A DNA stretch of 64,000 bases from Rhopalosiphum padi (taxonomy: Eukaryota > Arthropoda > Insecta > Hemiptera > Aphididae). The position numbers and the translations under genes are program-made. The notes beneath the pieces are model-generated. The model did no database searches, was not told the DNA's origin, and saw only the letters and a program-made list of their open reading frames with translations. Positions 54,532 through 64,000 of this stretch are shown piece by piece. The stretch is taken from contig NC_083598.1 of NCBI RefSeq assembly GCF_020882245.1, forward strand, positions 46,599,858 through 46,663,857, given 5' to 3'. Numbering within the stretch: position 1 is the first letter of the stretch; each line of letters begins with the position of its first letter.

Positions 54532-57083
54532 ATGGGTAGGGTTATTCGTGCTCAGAGGAAAGGTGCGGGAAGCGTTTTCCGTTCCCATACTAAACACCGC
54601 AAAGGAGCCCCAAAACTCAGGAACTTGGACTACTCAGAAAAATATGGTTACATCAAAGGAGTCGTTAAGGTAACTAGTAATAAACTTACTTTTAATTTTA
54701 ATAAAGTACAATTTTAAATTATTTTTTTAAACAATTCTTAATTTTAAATATAATTTATTTATATTCACCTTCTATAACATTACATTTTGGAACTATGATC
54801 TTATATTCATCCATTAAGTATACAAATGTATTCTTGCTTTAAAAGATTTTACTGTGTTAAAAAAAAGTATTAAGTATATCATTAATTTATTTTTACATGA
54901 ATTATATTTTTACTCAATATATTGTATTATTATAATGCTTAGTTAATGATTTTTGTGTTGTAGGACATTATTCACGATCCTGGTCGTGGAGCTCCATTAG
55001 CTGTTGTTCACTTCAGAGACCCTTACAAATATAAGACAAGGAAAGAATTATTCATTGCACCTGAAGGTGTATACACAGGCCAATTTTTGTACTGTGGAAA
55101 GAAAGGTATGATATTGTTAACATAAATAAACAACAATTTTTATTTCTTCAAAATCTTAAACTTATTTGTTTATTTTTAGCTAAATTGAACATTGGTAATG
55201 TTATGCCTATTGGAGTAATGCCCGAAGGTACAATTATCTGTAATTTAGAAGAAAAAACTGGTGACCGTGGTCGTTTAGCTCGTGCTTCTGGTAATTATGC
55301 TACTGTTGTTGCCCACAATCCAGACTCCAAAAGGACAAGAGTAAAGTTACCATCTGGTGCCAAAAAAGTTATTCCATCCAACAACCGTGCTATGATTGGT
55401 ATGTATTATTACTAAGTTTATTTAACAAACAATATATTTTTATTAACTTATCCATTTGGGTTTAAGTTATTACATTAAATAATAATTAATAATTTTACAA
55501 TCTTTTTGGATAATATATGTTAACTCTATTAATACAACCTCAATATACTATTAGTTATACATGTTTTTACTTTACATATAAAGAATAATTTATTACTTAT
55601 TAAATTCTTGTATACAAAAACTTAGTTGTCTATGTGGTCAGGTAGTCATTTTAAAGGGCCAATAGTATTTAAACTGATGACAAGCAGTTTATTTTATTGA
55701 GTTTTTAATAGTTTTGAATTTACATTATTATTTTTTTGTCAACATATTTTAAAATCTATGATGTTTTAGACATTTGAAACCTGACAATATTTAGTGAAGT
55801 CAACATTATGTACTGAGATTATTTTGTTTTGGTTAGCTAGTCTTTTTTTAAAGGGCCAATAATATTTGAACTGATGTGCAAGAGCAGTTCATTTTATTGA
55901 ATTTTTAATAGTTTTGGATTTACATTAATAATTTATATTTTTTGTCAAAGTATTTTAAAATCTATGATGTGTTTTAGACATTTGAAACCTGACAATATTC
56001 AGTGAAGTCAACATTATGTACTGAGATTATTTTGTTTTAAAATTATTAAGACTTGAATCTATGATGTTGAAATTAATAGACATTTGAAACCTGATTTTCT
56101 TTTAGTGAAGTAAAATTGTAACTGAGATTCAAATTTTATTGATTTATTTAGATATCACAATTTAACATTTATTTAATTTATAATGTGCAATAGTGATGGG
56201 TCGAACTGTTCGAATCTCGAACCGAACCGAACCCTTGATGTTCGGTTCGATTCGAAATTCGAACTCGGCACGAAAAAAATTCGAACCGAACTATCAAACA
56301 TCTTTTACTGTTCGAAAATCGAACTTGAAAATATTTGTCGAACCTGACTTACTGACCACAATAGTTCAGAGACCAAATATTTGTACAATTCTTCAACATT
56401 TATTTAAAAAAAATAAAAATTGATAATCATTTTTTAGAAATAATTAGACTATTGGCGATAGAAAGTTATAAACTGTAACAGGCACCTTATGTATCATTTA
56501 TAATAATAATGATAAAAAATATTGAGTTCGAGTTCGACTTAAAATGATTCTAGGTTCGGTTCGGTAGAAAATATGAAGGTTCGGTTCGGTTCGAGTTCGA
56601 AAAAATAATTTAAAGTTCGGTTCAAGTTCGGTTCGATTTAAAAAATCAGAGTTCGACCCATCACTAATGTGCAATACTAGATAAATTAAGCTTAAAAAAT
56701 ACTTCGTATTAATTATACAATTTATATTTTAAAGGTTTGGTTTCTGGTGGTGGACGTATTGACAAGCCTATGTTGAAGGCTGGACGTGCATACCACAAAT
56801 ATAAGGCTAAGCGTAACTGCTGGCCTAAGGTTCGTGGTGTTGCTATGAACCCTGTTGAGCATCCTCACGGAGGTGGTAATCATCAACATATTGGTAAAGC
56901 ATCCACAGTCAAGAGAGGAACCAGTGCCGGAAGAAAGGTAAATTACTTAATTGTGTGTTTTTTTTTTTACTATAATTTCTAATACTTTTTTTTATTATTA
57001 CATTTTAGGTTGGTCTCATTGCCGCCAGGAGAACTGGTAGAATTCGTGGAGGTAAAGTGGTCACCAAGAAGGGTGATGATTAA
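54532..57083 (+). CDS. RpL8: 60S ribosomal protein L8 (uL2)
   Basis: Five coding exons, 54532-54669, 54964-55105, 55180-55398, 56735-56937 and 57009-57083, give 258 aa, the normal size. The start is MGRVIRAQRKGAGSVFRSHT. Landmarks of uL2 follow: DIIHDPGRGAPLAVVHFRDP, then GDRGRLARASGNYATVVAHN, then the peptidyl-transferase-centre loop GVAMNPVEHPHGGGNHQHIG with its modified histidine. The end is RIRGGKVVTKKGDD. uL2 sits at the base of the large-subunit catalytic centre and bridges subunits. AATAAA at 57118. The third coding intron (55399-56734) is much longer than the others and carries three tandem box C/D snoRNA copies and a hAT MITE, consistent with ribosomal protein genes often hosting snoRNAs. 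Confidence 0.98.
55752..55822 (+). ncRNA. Box C/D snoRNA candidate, copy 1 (RpL8 intron)
   Basis: Box C ATGATGT at 55758-55764, box D' CTGA at 55781-55784, box C' AGTGAAG at 55793-55799 and box D CTGA at 55813-55816. Flanking AATC and GATT form a short terminal stem. The 12 nt AGACATTTGAAA, one base before D', are complementary to TTTCAAATGTCT, a segment I recall from insect 18S rRNA. By the fifth-base rule the C in this segment would be 2'-O-methylated. First unit of a tandem array with a period of about 197 bp, on the host strand. Confidence 0.72.
55957..56030 (+). ncRNA. Box C/D snoRNA candidate, copy 2 (RpL8 intron)
   Basis: Near-identical to copy 1. Box C ATGATGT at 55964-55970, D' CTGA at 55989-55992, C' AGTGAAG at 56001-56007, D CTGA at 56021-56024, and terminal AATC/GATT. 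The guide before D' is the same AGACATTTGAAA. The surrounding intron sequence is duplicated too (for example AAAGGGCCAATA at 55653 and 55850), so this arose by tandem duplication of about 197 bp. Confidence 0.72.
56053..56132 (+). ncRNA. Box C/D snoRNA candidate, copy 3 (RpL8 intron)
   Basis: More diverged copy. Box C ATGATGT at 56061-56067, D' CTGA at 56091-56094, C' AGTGAAG at 56104-56110 and D CTGA at 56122-56125. The terminal stem TTGAATC/GATTCAA is 7 bp and perfect, better than in copies 1 and 2. The D' guide AGACATTTGAAA is unchanged although the region between D' and D has diverged. That conservation pattern argues the D' guide is functional. Confidence 0.75.
56183..56674. mobile_element. 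hAT-type MITE with 8-bp target duplication in RpL8 intron
   Basis: Element 56191-56666 (476 bp) begins TAGTGATGGGTCGAAC and ends GTTCGACCCATCACTA. The 8-bp direct repeat ATGTGCAA flanks it perfectly at 56183-56190 and 56667-56674. Both subterminal regions are packed with GGTTCG and CGAACC words in opposite orientation, so the ends can fold back. The 76-codon open frame inside is a by-product of these repeats. It is inserted 50 bp downstream of snoRNA copy 3. Confidence 0.92.
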
Positions 57084-57422
57084 TCTGTTCATTGTCGTGT
57101 TTGTATTTAATTTTACAAATAAAAAAAAAACAAAACCAATGTGGTTAATTGATTTTTTCTTGTATATTAAAATTATTTATAATTTTATTTGGTAACCTTA
57201 TTTAGTCAATAACAGTTGTATCCCTGAATGTAAAACATAAAATGAGTTCTCTGTCATGAATATCACAAATGAACACATTTTGTCTAAGACATATCTTAGT
57301 CCGTGGTTACAATGTATACAATATGTTCAATAAGTGAAATATTTAATTCAGATAGTATCTGATGTTTGAAATTGGTATGTATTATTTCTCTAAAGTGGGT
57401 ACTTCCGTCTTATTTCGACTTC
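57084..57422. other. RpL8 3' flank
   Basis: Contains the short RpL8 3' UTR with AATAAA at 57118-57123, then AT-rich DNA up to the left end of the Merlin-like element. No gene seen. Confidence 0.5.
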
Positions 57423-58052
57423 TTTAGGTACACAACTGTTATCTCAACTACCAAAATATTTCCAAGACTACTTATTATGATCACCTGTGTTAACTCGACT
57501 ACTGCAATTCATTAAATAATAAAAAACTTAATAATAATTGTTTAATTAACATTTAGTTAACAGTAATAATTCCAAATTTAAATCTATTTTGAAAAACAAT
57601 AAAATTTAAGTATTAAGTAATAAAAATAATGAATAGGATGTTATAGTATAAAACATTTAGTTATGTTAAATAATTTTTTTTGGGGAGAAATAGGTTTTAA
57701 TATCCATTAAAATTTTGTTAAATGGATTGTTTGCAAGATTTTGTTGCCTAACAAATTTGGTCAGGTATGAATCCAAATGATGGCGACCTGTTCCCCTATG
57801 TTTTTTATTTTTCCACTGCCGATCCCTAAAGGCGTTCAATCGTTTGAGTGAATTAAAAAAATTCATATAGACTAGTCGTAGAATAATATGGATAATAGAA
57901 CCTAAACTAATTGGTTTGTAGTAAATTTTACATCGAAAACAAAATTAAGTTGTACATTACGATGATACGGAGGTAGTCGATATAACCCAGATGATTCTAA
58001 CAGGTAGTCTAGTAAATATTTTGGTAGTCGAGATAACACTGAAGTATCCTAA
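57423..58052 (-). mobile_element. Relic of an ISXO2/Merlin-type DNA transposon
   Basis: Imperfect inverted ends of about 75 bp: left 57423-57508 (CTGTTATCTCAACTACC and on) and right 57965-58052 (GGTAGTCGAGATAACAC, mirrored). Between them the minus strand (57866-57666) encodes SLKRLNAFRDRQWKNKKHRG and HHLDSYLTKFVRQQ, then NPFNKILMDIKTY. The H-x3-SYL-x-(E/K)F, then NPFN-x-IL pattern matches the C-terminus of ISXO2-like transposases, the DDE family of Merlin elements. Only the C-terminal part is left, so the copy is dead. Exact ends and target duplication were not resolved. Confidence 0.6.
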
Positions 58053-58469
58053 AATGTCATGTTATATTTATAAACTTCTTTGCATCAAAACTTATTTTTA
58101 AAAAAAGGATTCATTTTGTTAATAATATTTTAAATTCCTAGGTTTTCGACACAAAATATCCATTTATACTTATAAGTGCACAGGTTATTTTGATTATGTT
58201 TTATTGTAATATAAAAATGTATATTCACAGCCTTAATAATTAATGGTAGATATATACCCACTAATAATATTAGCTACTTTCTACCTAATCAATTGTAGAA
58301 TTATAATAGAGTAAGTATGTATTAACTAGTTAAAAAATGATTTATTAATTCATAATTCTATCTATCAAGACTTCAATAAGTAATTTATTTATAGTATTTG
58401 GGAATTTGCAAATCTGGTCGTACTCCTTAATCCAGTTCACCCACGTAGATTCGTGAATTAAGGTTAGTA

Positions 58470-59754
58470 TTAGAGTAACCTGGGGTATAATGGCGCACTT
58501 TTCATTTAACAGCTATTATGTGATACATGTTTTTGGCATAATATTATGTTGTCATCACTCATCCTATTATAAATTTAGTATGTAAATGCGTGCATGCTTT
58601 TATACATCTAAAAATTATTAAAATAACTTGAAAATTGGTTATGATTTTATTCATTATTTATAAATAAAATTAAAACAACTTTTGAATTAATGAACAGCAC
58701 AATATCACCATTAGAAAAAATATAAATAAAAAAAGAGGATGTCAGCGTAGTATTTGTTATCTTTTTCTAACCCACGCACAGCATAGAAAATTCTTACGTT
58801 CTCAATAATGACTATAACGTATACGACCATATTCATTTCTGAAATTAGAGTGAAATGACCTCTTATAAAATTTAAAGTTAAGAACATCTAGGGCAAACAT
58901 CTTTTAATTTTAAAGTGAGTTATGAGTTTCTTAAAATGTATAAATAATTTACAATTTTAAAACACTCATAACTCGTTTTAAAATAAAAATACAATAAAAC
59001 GCGTTTGGGATGCCCTAGAATCTAGATAATGTTCTTAATTTTATAAGAAGTTATTTATTTAGTTATTTCACTCTAATTTGAGAAATTATATGGTTATTGT
59101 CATTATTTTGAACTTAAAATTTGCAATGTTGTGCGTGGGTTAGAGAGAAATAACAAATACTACAATGATATCTTGTTAACAAATATATGCATTAGAAGAA
59201 AAAAACAAATGAAATTAAAACAATATCAACTTAAATAATAGCTATGTTTAAATATTAATTTTGAAGTTATAAAAATAGGTATCTAAATGGGCAAGGCATA
59301 CTACAACTTTTGCCCCATATTCACTAAACCATTTTACCCCACCAATATGATTTTCTGCATATTAAATAGTATTGTATAGTATATTCAGTTGCTATCGTAT
59401 AAATATTTTGCTAGTATTGACGTATAGTAAACTACTTGTATTATACGAAAATAAATGAAAGCAACATTTAACGTGTCGTTAATTAGTATTTATTACTAAT
59501 TCTATACTACTCAAATATTACATCAAATGAATGAAATTAATACTTTATCTCATGTTGACCTGTTGACGTCAAAACTTCATCAACTGCCGAAGAAAATGTT
59601 GTATCACGTTTGGCTACGATAGCAAAATCATACCTAATAGCTAAATAACTTGACCAGAGACCAGATAACAAATATTAAATTGTTTATAGTTTTATACGCA
59701 ATAGTTCATTTGTTCATTTTGTCCCATGCGGCATCATACCCCAGGTTACTCTAA
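58470..59754. mobile_element. Fold-back DNA element with Tc1/mariner-like ends
   Basis: Ends TTAGAGTAACCTGGGGTAT (58470-58488) and ATACCCCAGGTTACTCTAA (59736-59754) are inverted copies, extending further with a few mismatches (ATGGCGCA against TGCGGCAT). If the TA next to GAGTAACC is the target site, the family would be Tc1/mariner-like. The central part holds a second, much longer palindrome: arms of about 190 bp, about 58748-58935 and 58965-59165, share GTATTTGTTAT, AACCCACGCAC, AGTGAAATGAC-like and GTTATGAGT words in mirror order. No transposase frame was found. Confidence 0.75.
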
Positions 59755-60733
59755 GTGCGTATATCTATATTGATACTTACCAAGGTAGTTATTATAATTT
59801 GGCAGAGCAAAGCTTTGCCCTTCTATCTCACAGTTTGTCAGTTTGACTCAATTTGTAATTGCAAACTCCGAAACTACTGTACCATGAAATTGAAATATAT
59901 ATTCATTATTATCTGAAGAATGTACCTATAGATTATGTTTGACTTTGACGTTTCTGGACGTTGTCCATCTCAAATCTGCTGTCATTACTCGTCTATACAA
60001 TAGAAATATGTGCTGATTGACTAATAATGTAGGTAGGTATAGCTAAAACCATATGGTTAATAGAGACCAAATGTTAACAGTATATTCGTGGTTCTATGTA
60101 AGGAAGCGTGGAGAGATACAAATATTTTTTTTTTGGAATTCTCGTTTTGAAGAAGGTCATATAGGAATTTTAATTAGTCAAATGGGAAATGAATGCTTGT
60201 TTAATGTTAGTTGTTTGCGTGTTTATATATCATATGTATAAATGATTACCACCGATTAAGGGAAATAAAATAGCTAGTTATAATGATTGGATAAAATTAG
60301 TAAATCACCAGTATATTAATATGTTTATAATCTTCAAAAGAGATAAATACATTAAATTAGAAGAGGTCGATCCCAAACCCAATGTGATATGTGTTGAGGT
60401 GATAAACAATATCCTATAGGTACTATCCTATCCTCGCCCCGTCTCACTTTTGTGCATGAATACACTACGCGTAGGTACACTATTGTTAGGTATTGGTATT
60501 GATTATAGCCTTAATAGCCTATGGTTATTATAACTTATATTATCATTTTTGTGTTTGAAAACGCAAATTTAAACCATGGCAACGATTATTGAATAATAAA
60601 CAACTTCAAAGAAGGTCCTATGTAACCATCTACCTATGTAAAATCATAAGTTATATATCAATAATACTGTAAATTATCTTATTAAATAATTGTAATTTTT
60701 AGTGAATAGATTGTAAAATAATATTGAGCTAAA
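59755..60733. other. Intergenic stretch upstream of the last gene
   Basis: AT-rich DNA. The part at 59800-60000 has a repeat-like look, including the 12-bp palindrome GCAAAGCTTTGC, but no ends or family were identified. The segment just before 60734 presumably holds the promoter and 5' UTR of the next gene. Confidence 0.35.
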
Positions 60734-60839
60734 ATGGATTACATTGATTTAAAAAAATTGAGTGAAATGCTGAATCCACCAACTGAAAATTCTTCAGACA
60801 GCGAAGATGATCTTCCAAAATCATCTTTAGTGCAACTTT
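60734..60839 (+). CDS. First exon of a gene continuing beyond the window (possibly DNAAF6/PIH1D3-like)
   Basis: ATG at 60734 opens 35 codons ending at a consensus donor GTAAGT (60840), leaving a one-base split codon. The peptide reads MDYIDLKKLSEMLNPP and then an acidic serine stretch (SSDSEDDLP). A short helix ending in LxxxLNP followed by acids is how PIH1D3/DNAAF6, a dynein-arm assembly factor, begins, but this motif is short and the call is weak. No second exon in phase was found before 64000, so the first intron would be over 3 kb. Confidence 0.45.
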
Positions 60840-61920
60840 GTAAGTATATATATATTATATTGTACTTACTTATTACTATTTTAATTTTTTTTTTAATTAT
60901 CTAGCTATGATCCTAAGCGTACCTATGTATAATATATCTTATCTATGATATGTGTAGGATACTTATTATGAGCTCTTATTTTACACAAAAATAATAGACA
61001 ATAATATTATAATACGTTATATACCAGTGACTTAGTGAAATTAGTAACAATACAGGTACCTATATACATTAATTTTAGTATGGCCTAATTTAAAAGATAA
61101 TATAATATATTATATTCCAACTCACAACAATATAATATTTTTTTATTTATTTCCTATAAATATTTCATTAGGTAGGTACTTACTTTAATTCTAGGTTCAA
61201 TTTTATATAAGTAAATTTGTAATCATATGATTAAAATATGTTAAAATTATTTACCTAAATTCATTAAGTATTAAATAACAAAATATTTTTCTTATATTAA
61301 TAATTACCTATTTAGTTTAAAAATTATGAAATACTTACTTTAAATAGATATTTAGGTAGATAATCCAATGACTAATATTTAATAGTACCTATTAGGTACT
61401 TATTAGGCGGCTCTCACACTTGGGCAATAGAAGCTGCAACTATATAACTATTTAGCAACTGTCAACTTACTGCAAGTAACAATAATATGCTACAGATAAT
61501 AAATATAATACGTATTGTCTCTAGCTCTTAACAGTAGCAACGCTGCGTTGCTCGTAACTTATAAGCTTAGATAAAAGTTACCATAATTTAGTAGCAACCA
61601 TGTCATTATCTGATAAAGTTGTCGATGACGTATTCTTATTCTGATGATATTTACGATGAAAATTTAAAAAACAAAAGTATTGGATTAACTTAAGTTTTTT
61701 AAGTTAAGTTTTAAACAGCTTGTAAAATATAGTGTAAATGTAGACATACGCAGATAAACTTGAATTTCAAATTGCACAATTAAAAACTGTTATAAAATTA
61801 GCCCGCAACAACTTTTGAATTTAATTGAACCGAGTATGACAAAACAATGTATTTACCAATTACAGCAGAGAGACTATAATATAGTTTAGTTATATATTAC
61901 CTATATTATGGTTATATTAA

Positions 61921-62545
61921 CTACTAGCTGTCCCCGTGCACTTCGTTGCCCGTACAAAATGTATCTGTGTAAAGTTTGGTTGCCTAATGCTAACATTTAG
62001 CGCGAGGATAAAAACTATTTTTGGTTTTCTAATTTGGTATATTGTATATAAATGATATCTCTGACATATCAACTTTACATAACTGTTCCGCCCGGCGTTG
62101 TCCGTGTAGTAGGTAAATACTTAGTTATTAATTAAAAAATAGTTACTAAGTAAAAGTAATGTGATATATATGTATATACTATGCATGTTAGAGGAAATCT
62201 CTTCTAATCAGAATATTTTAACCGATCTTGTGTGGGATGTATGTCTAGATAGTTGTTTTTTTCTTTTAGGCATACTGTCATACTGACGTTATTTATTCAA
62301 TACAATCAGGTTGCCACAGAAACCCACGGGCCGCCGTGCCGTATACATGTATACAATTCACACGTTTATTTTAATTATTAATTTTGTAATTAATAATTGA
62401 CTTAATCGTACTAAATTTATGTCTATGACACTCACAATAAAGAATGTGGCTTTCTATTGGTAAAATAATTTTCAAAATCGGTTCAGTAGATCCAGATATT
62501 ACCCCTAACAACGTCAAAAAACGACTTCTCTTTATATAATAGTAT
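61921..62545 (+). mobile_element. 3' fragment of an RTE-like non-LTR retrotransposon (or derived SINE)
   Basis: Starts with TAGCTGTCCCCGTGCACTTC followed by GTTGCCCGTACAAAATG and carries, toward the right, AAAATCGGTTCAGTAGATCC and then a short-repeat tail of TATA type. This pair of motifs in this order recurs at the 3' ends of RTE-type LINEs and related short elements in many insects, as I remember them. No coding sequence remains. Lies in the presumed first intron of the gene starting at 60734. Confidence 0.5.
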
Positions 62546-64000
62546 ATTTATATATATAAGACATAAGTATATATATATATATAGATATAAGTGCAACAAA
62601 TATTAATGAAATTTTAATATTTATTTTAATTTAAACGAATTTCAGATTATTCAGTAAAGGTATGGAGGTAATTTTATACTGTTGTCGGATTATTATTAAT
62701 TCGTGCGCAATTTTTTAATTCTGAATATTATCCGACTGATGCAATGTCTCAGGTGGCTCAGGACTCAGTGCTGAGTAAGAACTTCCAGAATAACCGAAAA
62801 AAAAATTGTTGAACATATGAAATAGTGGTCTGCGTAGGCGAATCATTCAAAATTGAATCAATATAGTTTGAATTTGATATGTTCTTCTCTTAAACTGCCT
62901 TTTTTGGTAATCTGCGACATTTTAGATACCTATAGGTACATCAGGTAGAAAATTCTTGAAAAAATCAAGATCGCTATTAGTTATTACATTTGTTTATCTG
63001 AGAATCTTTTTTTGAAATTACATTACCTATGAAGAACTTATCAACTTCATCTGTCGATGTTTTCATCTTAGGTATTGCATTTTTTTTTTTTTGTAGTAGG
63101 TATTCGGAGTAGTACATTTAATTTGTGACATATCTAGATGCCTTTTTTGAAAACTTTCTTTTGATGCTGATGAAATTTCATGGTTTAAAAAAGACTTCTC
63201 TGTTATCTAGATCGATTGTGTTACTTCATGTGAAAATATTTATTAGTTCTACAAGAATAATCTAATGATAATATTATTGATTATCATCGATTGGCTGGTT
63301 GCTTGTTGTTTATACTGTTTCGACGTAAGAGCTGCTTTAGGTAATAGGTAAATACCTATTAGTCACTGAAATATATTTTGAAAATGTATCAATTATAATA
63401 TATTATATGTAAAGTACTCGTAAATCGTCGTTTACGTGAGAAATCTCTTATGTGTAAAATTGATCAAAATAGCATTTAGGAATTTTAACTGTAAACTTTT
63501 TTTAATTACTTTTAGAAAAAATAAACCTATAAATTAAAAATATCTTATTTAATATTTATACCTTATAGTGATCAATACATAATTTGCTTTTATCAATGTT
63601 TTGTTAAAAAAATTATTTTATATTAGTAAAAAATTGTAATAATATCATTACATATTTTTATCGAAACCGGGACGGTGTGACGCGGATTACGGCTGATAAG
63701 CAAATACTGTGCTTTAATATTTATGATATTATATCTGATGATAAGTTTGTAAATCGTACAAATTTATTTGTAGCAAAAAATATTTTTTTTTGTTATGCAT
63801 TTTAATTTAAAAGTTATAAAAAGTATTTTTTATAATTACGACAATTATTAGAAATTTAGGCTACTTATATTTGTTATGGCCAAGGTGGCTAAGATCACTA
63901 ATTAAAACTTTTTTGGGGGAGGGGGGCTTAGCGTTCAGTCCAGTGCGTTGGCATATTTACATTCCTTACGATTCATCGATTGTATTTGGTGCATATGACT
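62546..64000. other. AT-rich intron or intergenic DNA to the window end
   Basis: No exon or RNA recognised. A G-rich word run near 63914-63930 and CpG words near 63665-63690 may mark another worn repeat. Confidence 0.35.

Noticed and set aside
55650..55700. An extra snoRNA around TGATGA at 55676
   Set aside because: No box D at a suitable distance and no terminal stem.
56193..56423. 76-codon open frame in the RpL8 intron
   Set aside because: It is the translated end of the hAT MITE with GGTTCG repeats; no protein character.
1..64000. tRNA genes and CRISPR arrays
   Set aside because: No B-box-like GGTTCGANTCC outside the hAT MITE and no regularly spaced repeats were found by eye; a tRNA scan would be decisive.

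Overview
The window looks like nuclear DNA of an aphid, an Acyrthosiphon/Myzus-like hemipteran. It is strongly AT-rich, its genes are split by short AT-rich introns with GT..AG borders, non-coding DNA is sprinkled with the palindromic word TAGGTACCTA, and small DNA transposons are common. No bacterial operon, CRISPR array, plasmid feature or tRNA gene was recognised. Gene models were built by hand: I joined exons so that splice phases agree and the protein matches a known family. UTRs are mostly not resolved.

Layout: 1-6.6 kb, no gene. 6.6-10.2 kb (+), LRRC71-like ciliary leucine-rich-repeat protein. 10.5-13.6 kb (-), HMG20A/B-like chromatin protein whose long last intron carries two copies of an H/ACA-snoRNA-like unit and a decayed LINE. 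14.4-16.2 kb (+), NACHO/TMEM35 acetylcholine-receptor chaperone. 16.55-18.2 kb (-), Vta1/LIP5 (ESCRT/Vps4 cofactor). 18.9-20.2 kb (+), FAM76. 21.3-28.2 kb (+), Popeye-domain gene A, with two possible last exons and a transposon in its large intron. 28.2-36 kb, intergenic or upstream DNA with one MITE, a protein-coding relic and a GC-rich promoter-like patch. 36.0-42.1 kb (+), Popeye-domain gene B, a tandem paralogue with a GC-rich first and last exon. 42.1-47.6 kb, no gene. 47.6-53.7 kb (-), the DEAD-box helicase belle/DDX3, whose 3.1-kb intron carries two H/ACA-like RNAs. 54.1-57.1 kb (+), ribosomal protein L8, whose third coding intron carries three tandem box C/D snoRNA copies and a hAT MITE. 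57.4-59.8 kb, a Merlin/ISXO2-type transposon relic and a long fold-back element. From 60.7 kb (+), the first exon of a gene that runs on, possibly DNAAF6/PIH1D3-like.

The genes do not form one pathway. Recurrent arrangements are head-to-head pairs sharing short promoter regions (HMG20/NACHO, Vta1/FAM76, belle/RpL8), a tandem Popeye pair (membrane cAMP-binding proteins), and growth-related host genes (belle, RpL8) with predicted snoRNAs in introns. The most interesting material is in the introns: three families of duplicated, host-strand, snoRNA-like units, one of which carries a 12-nt guide matching a conserved stretch of 18S rRNA as I remember it.
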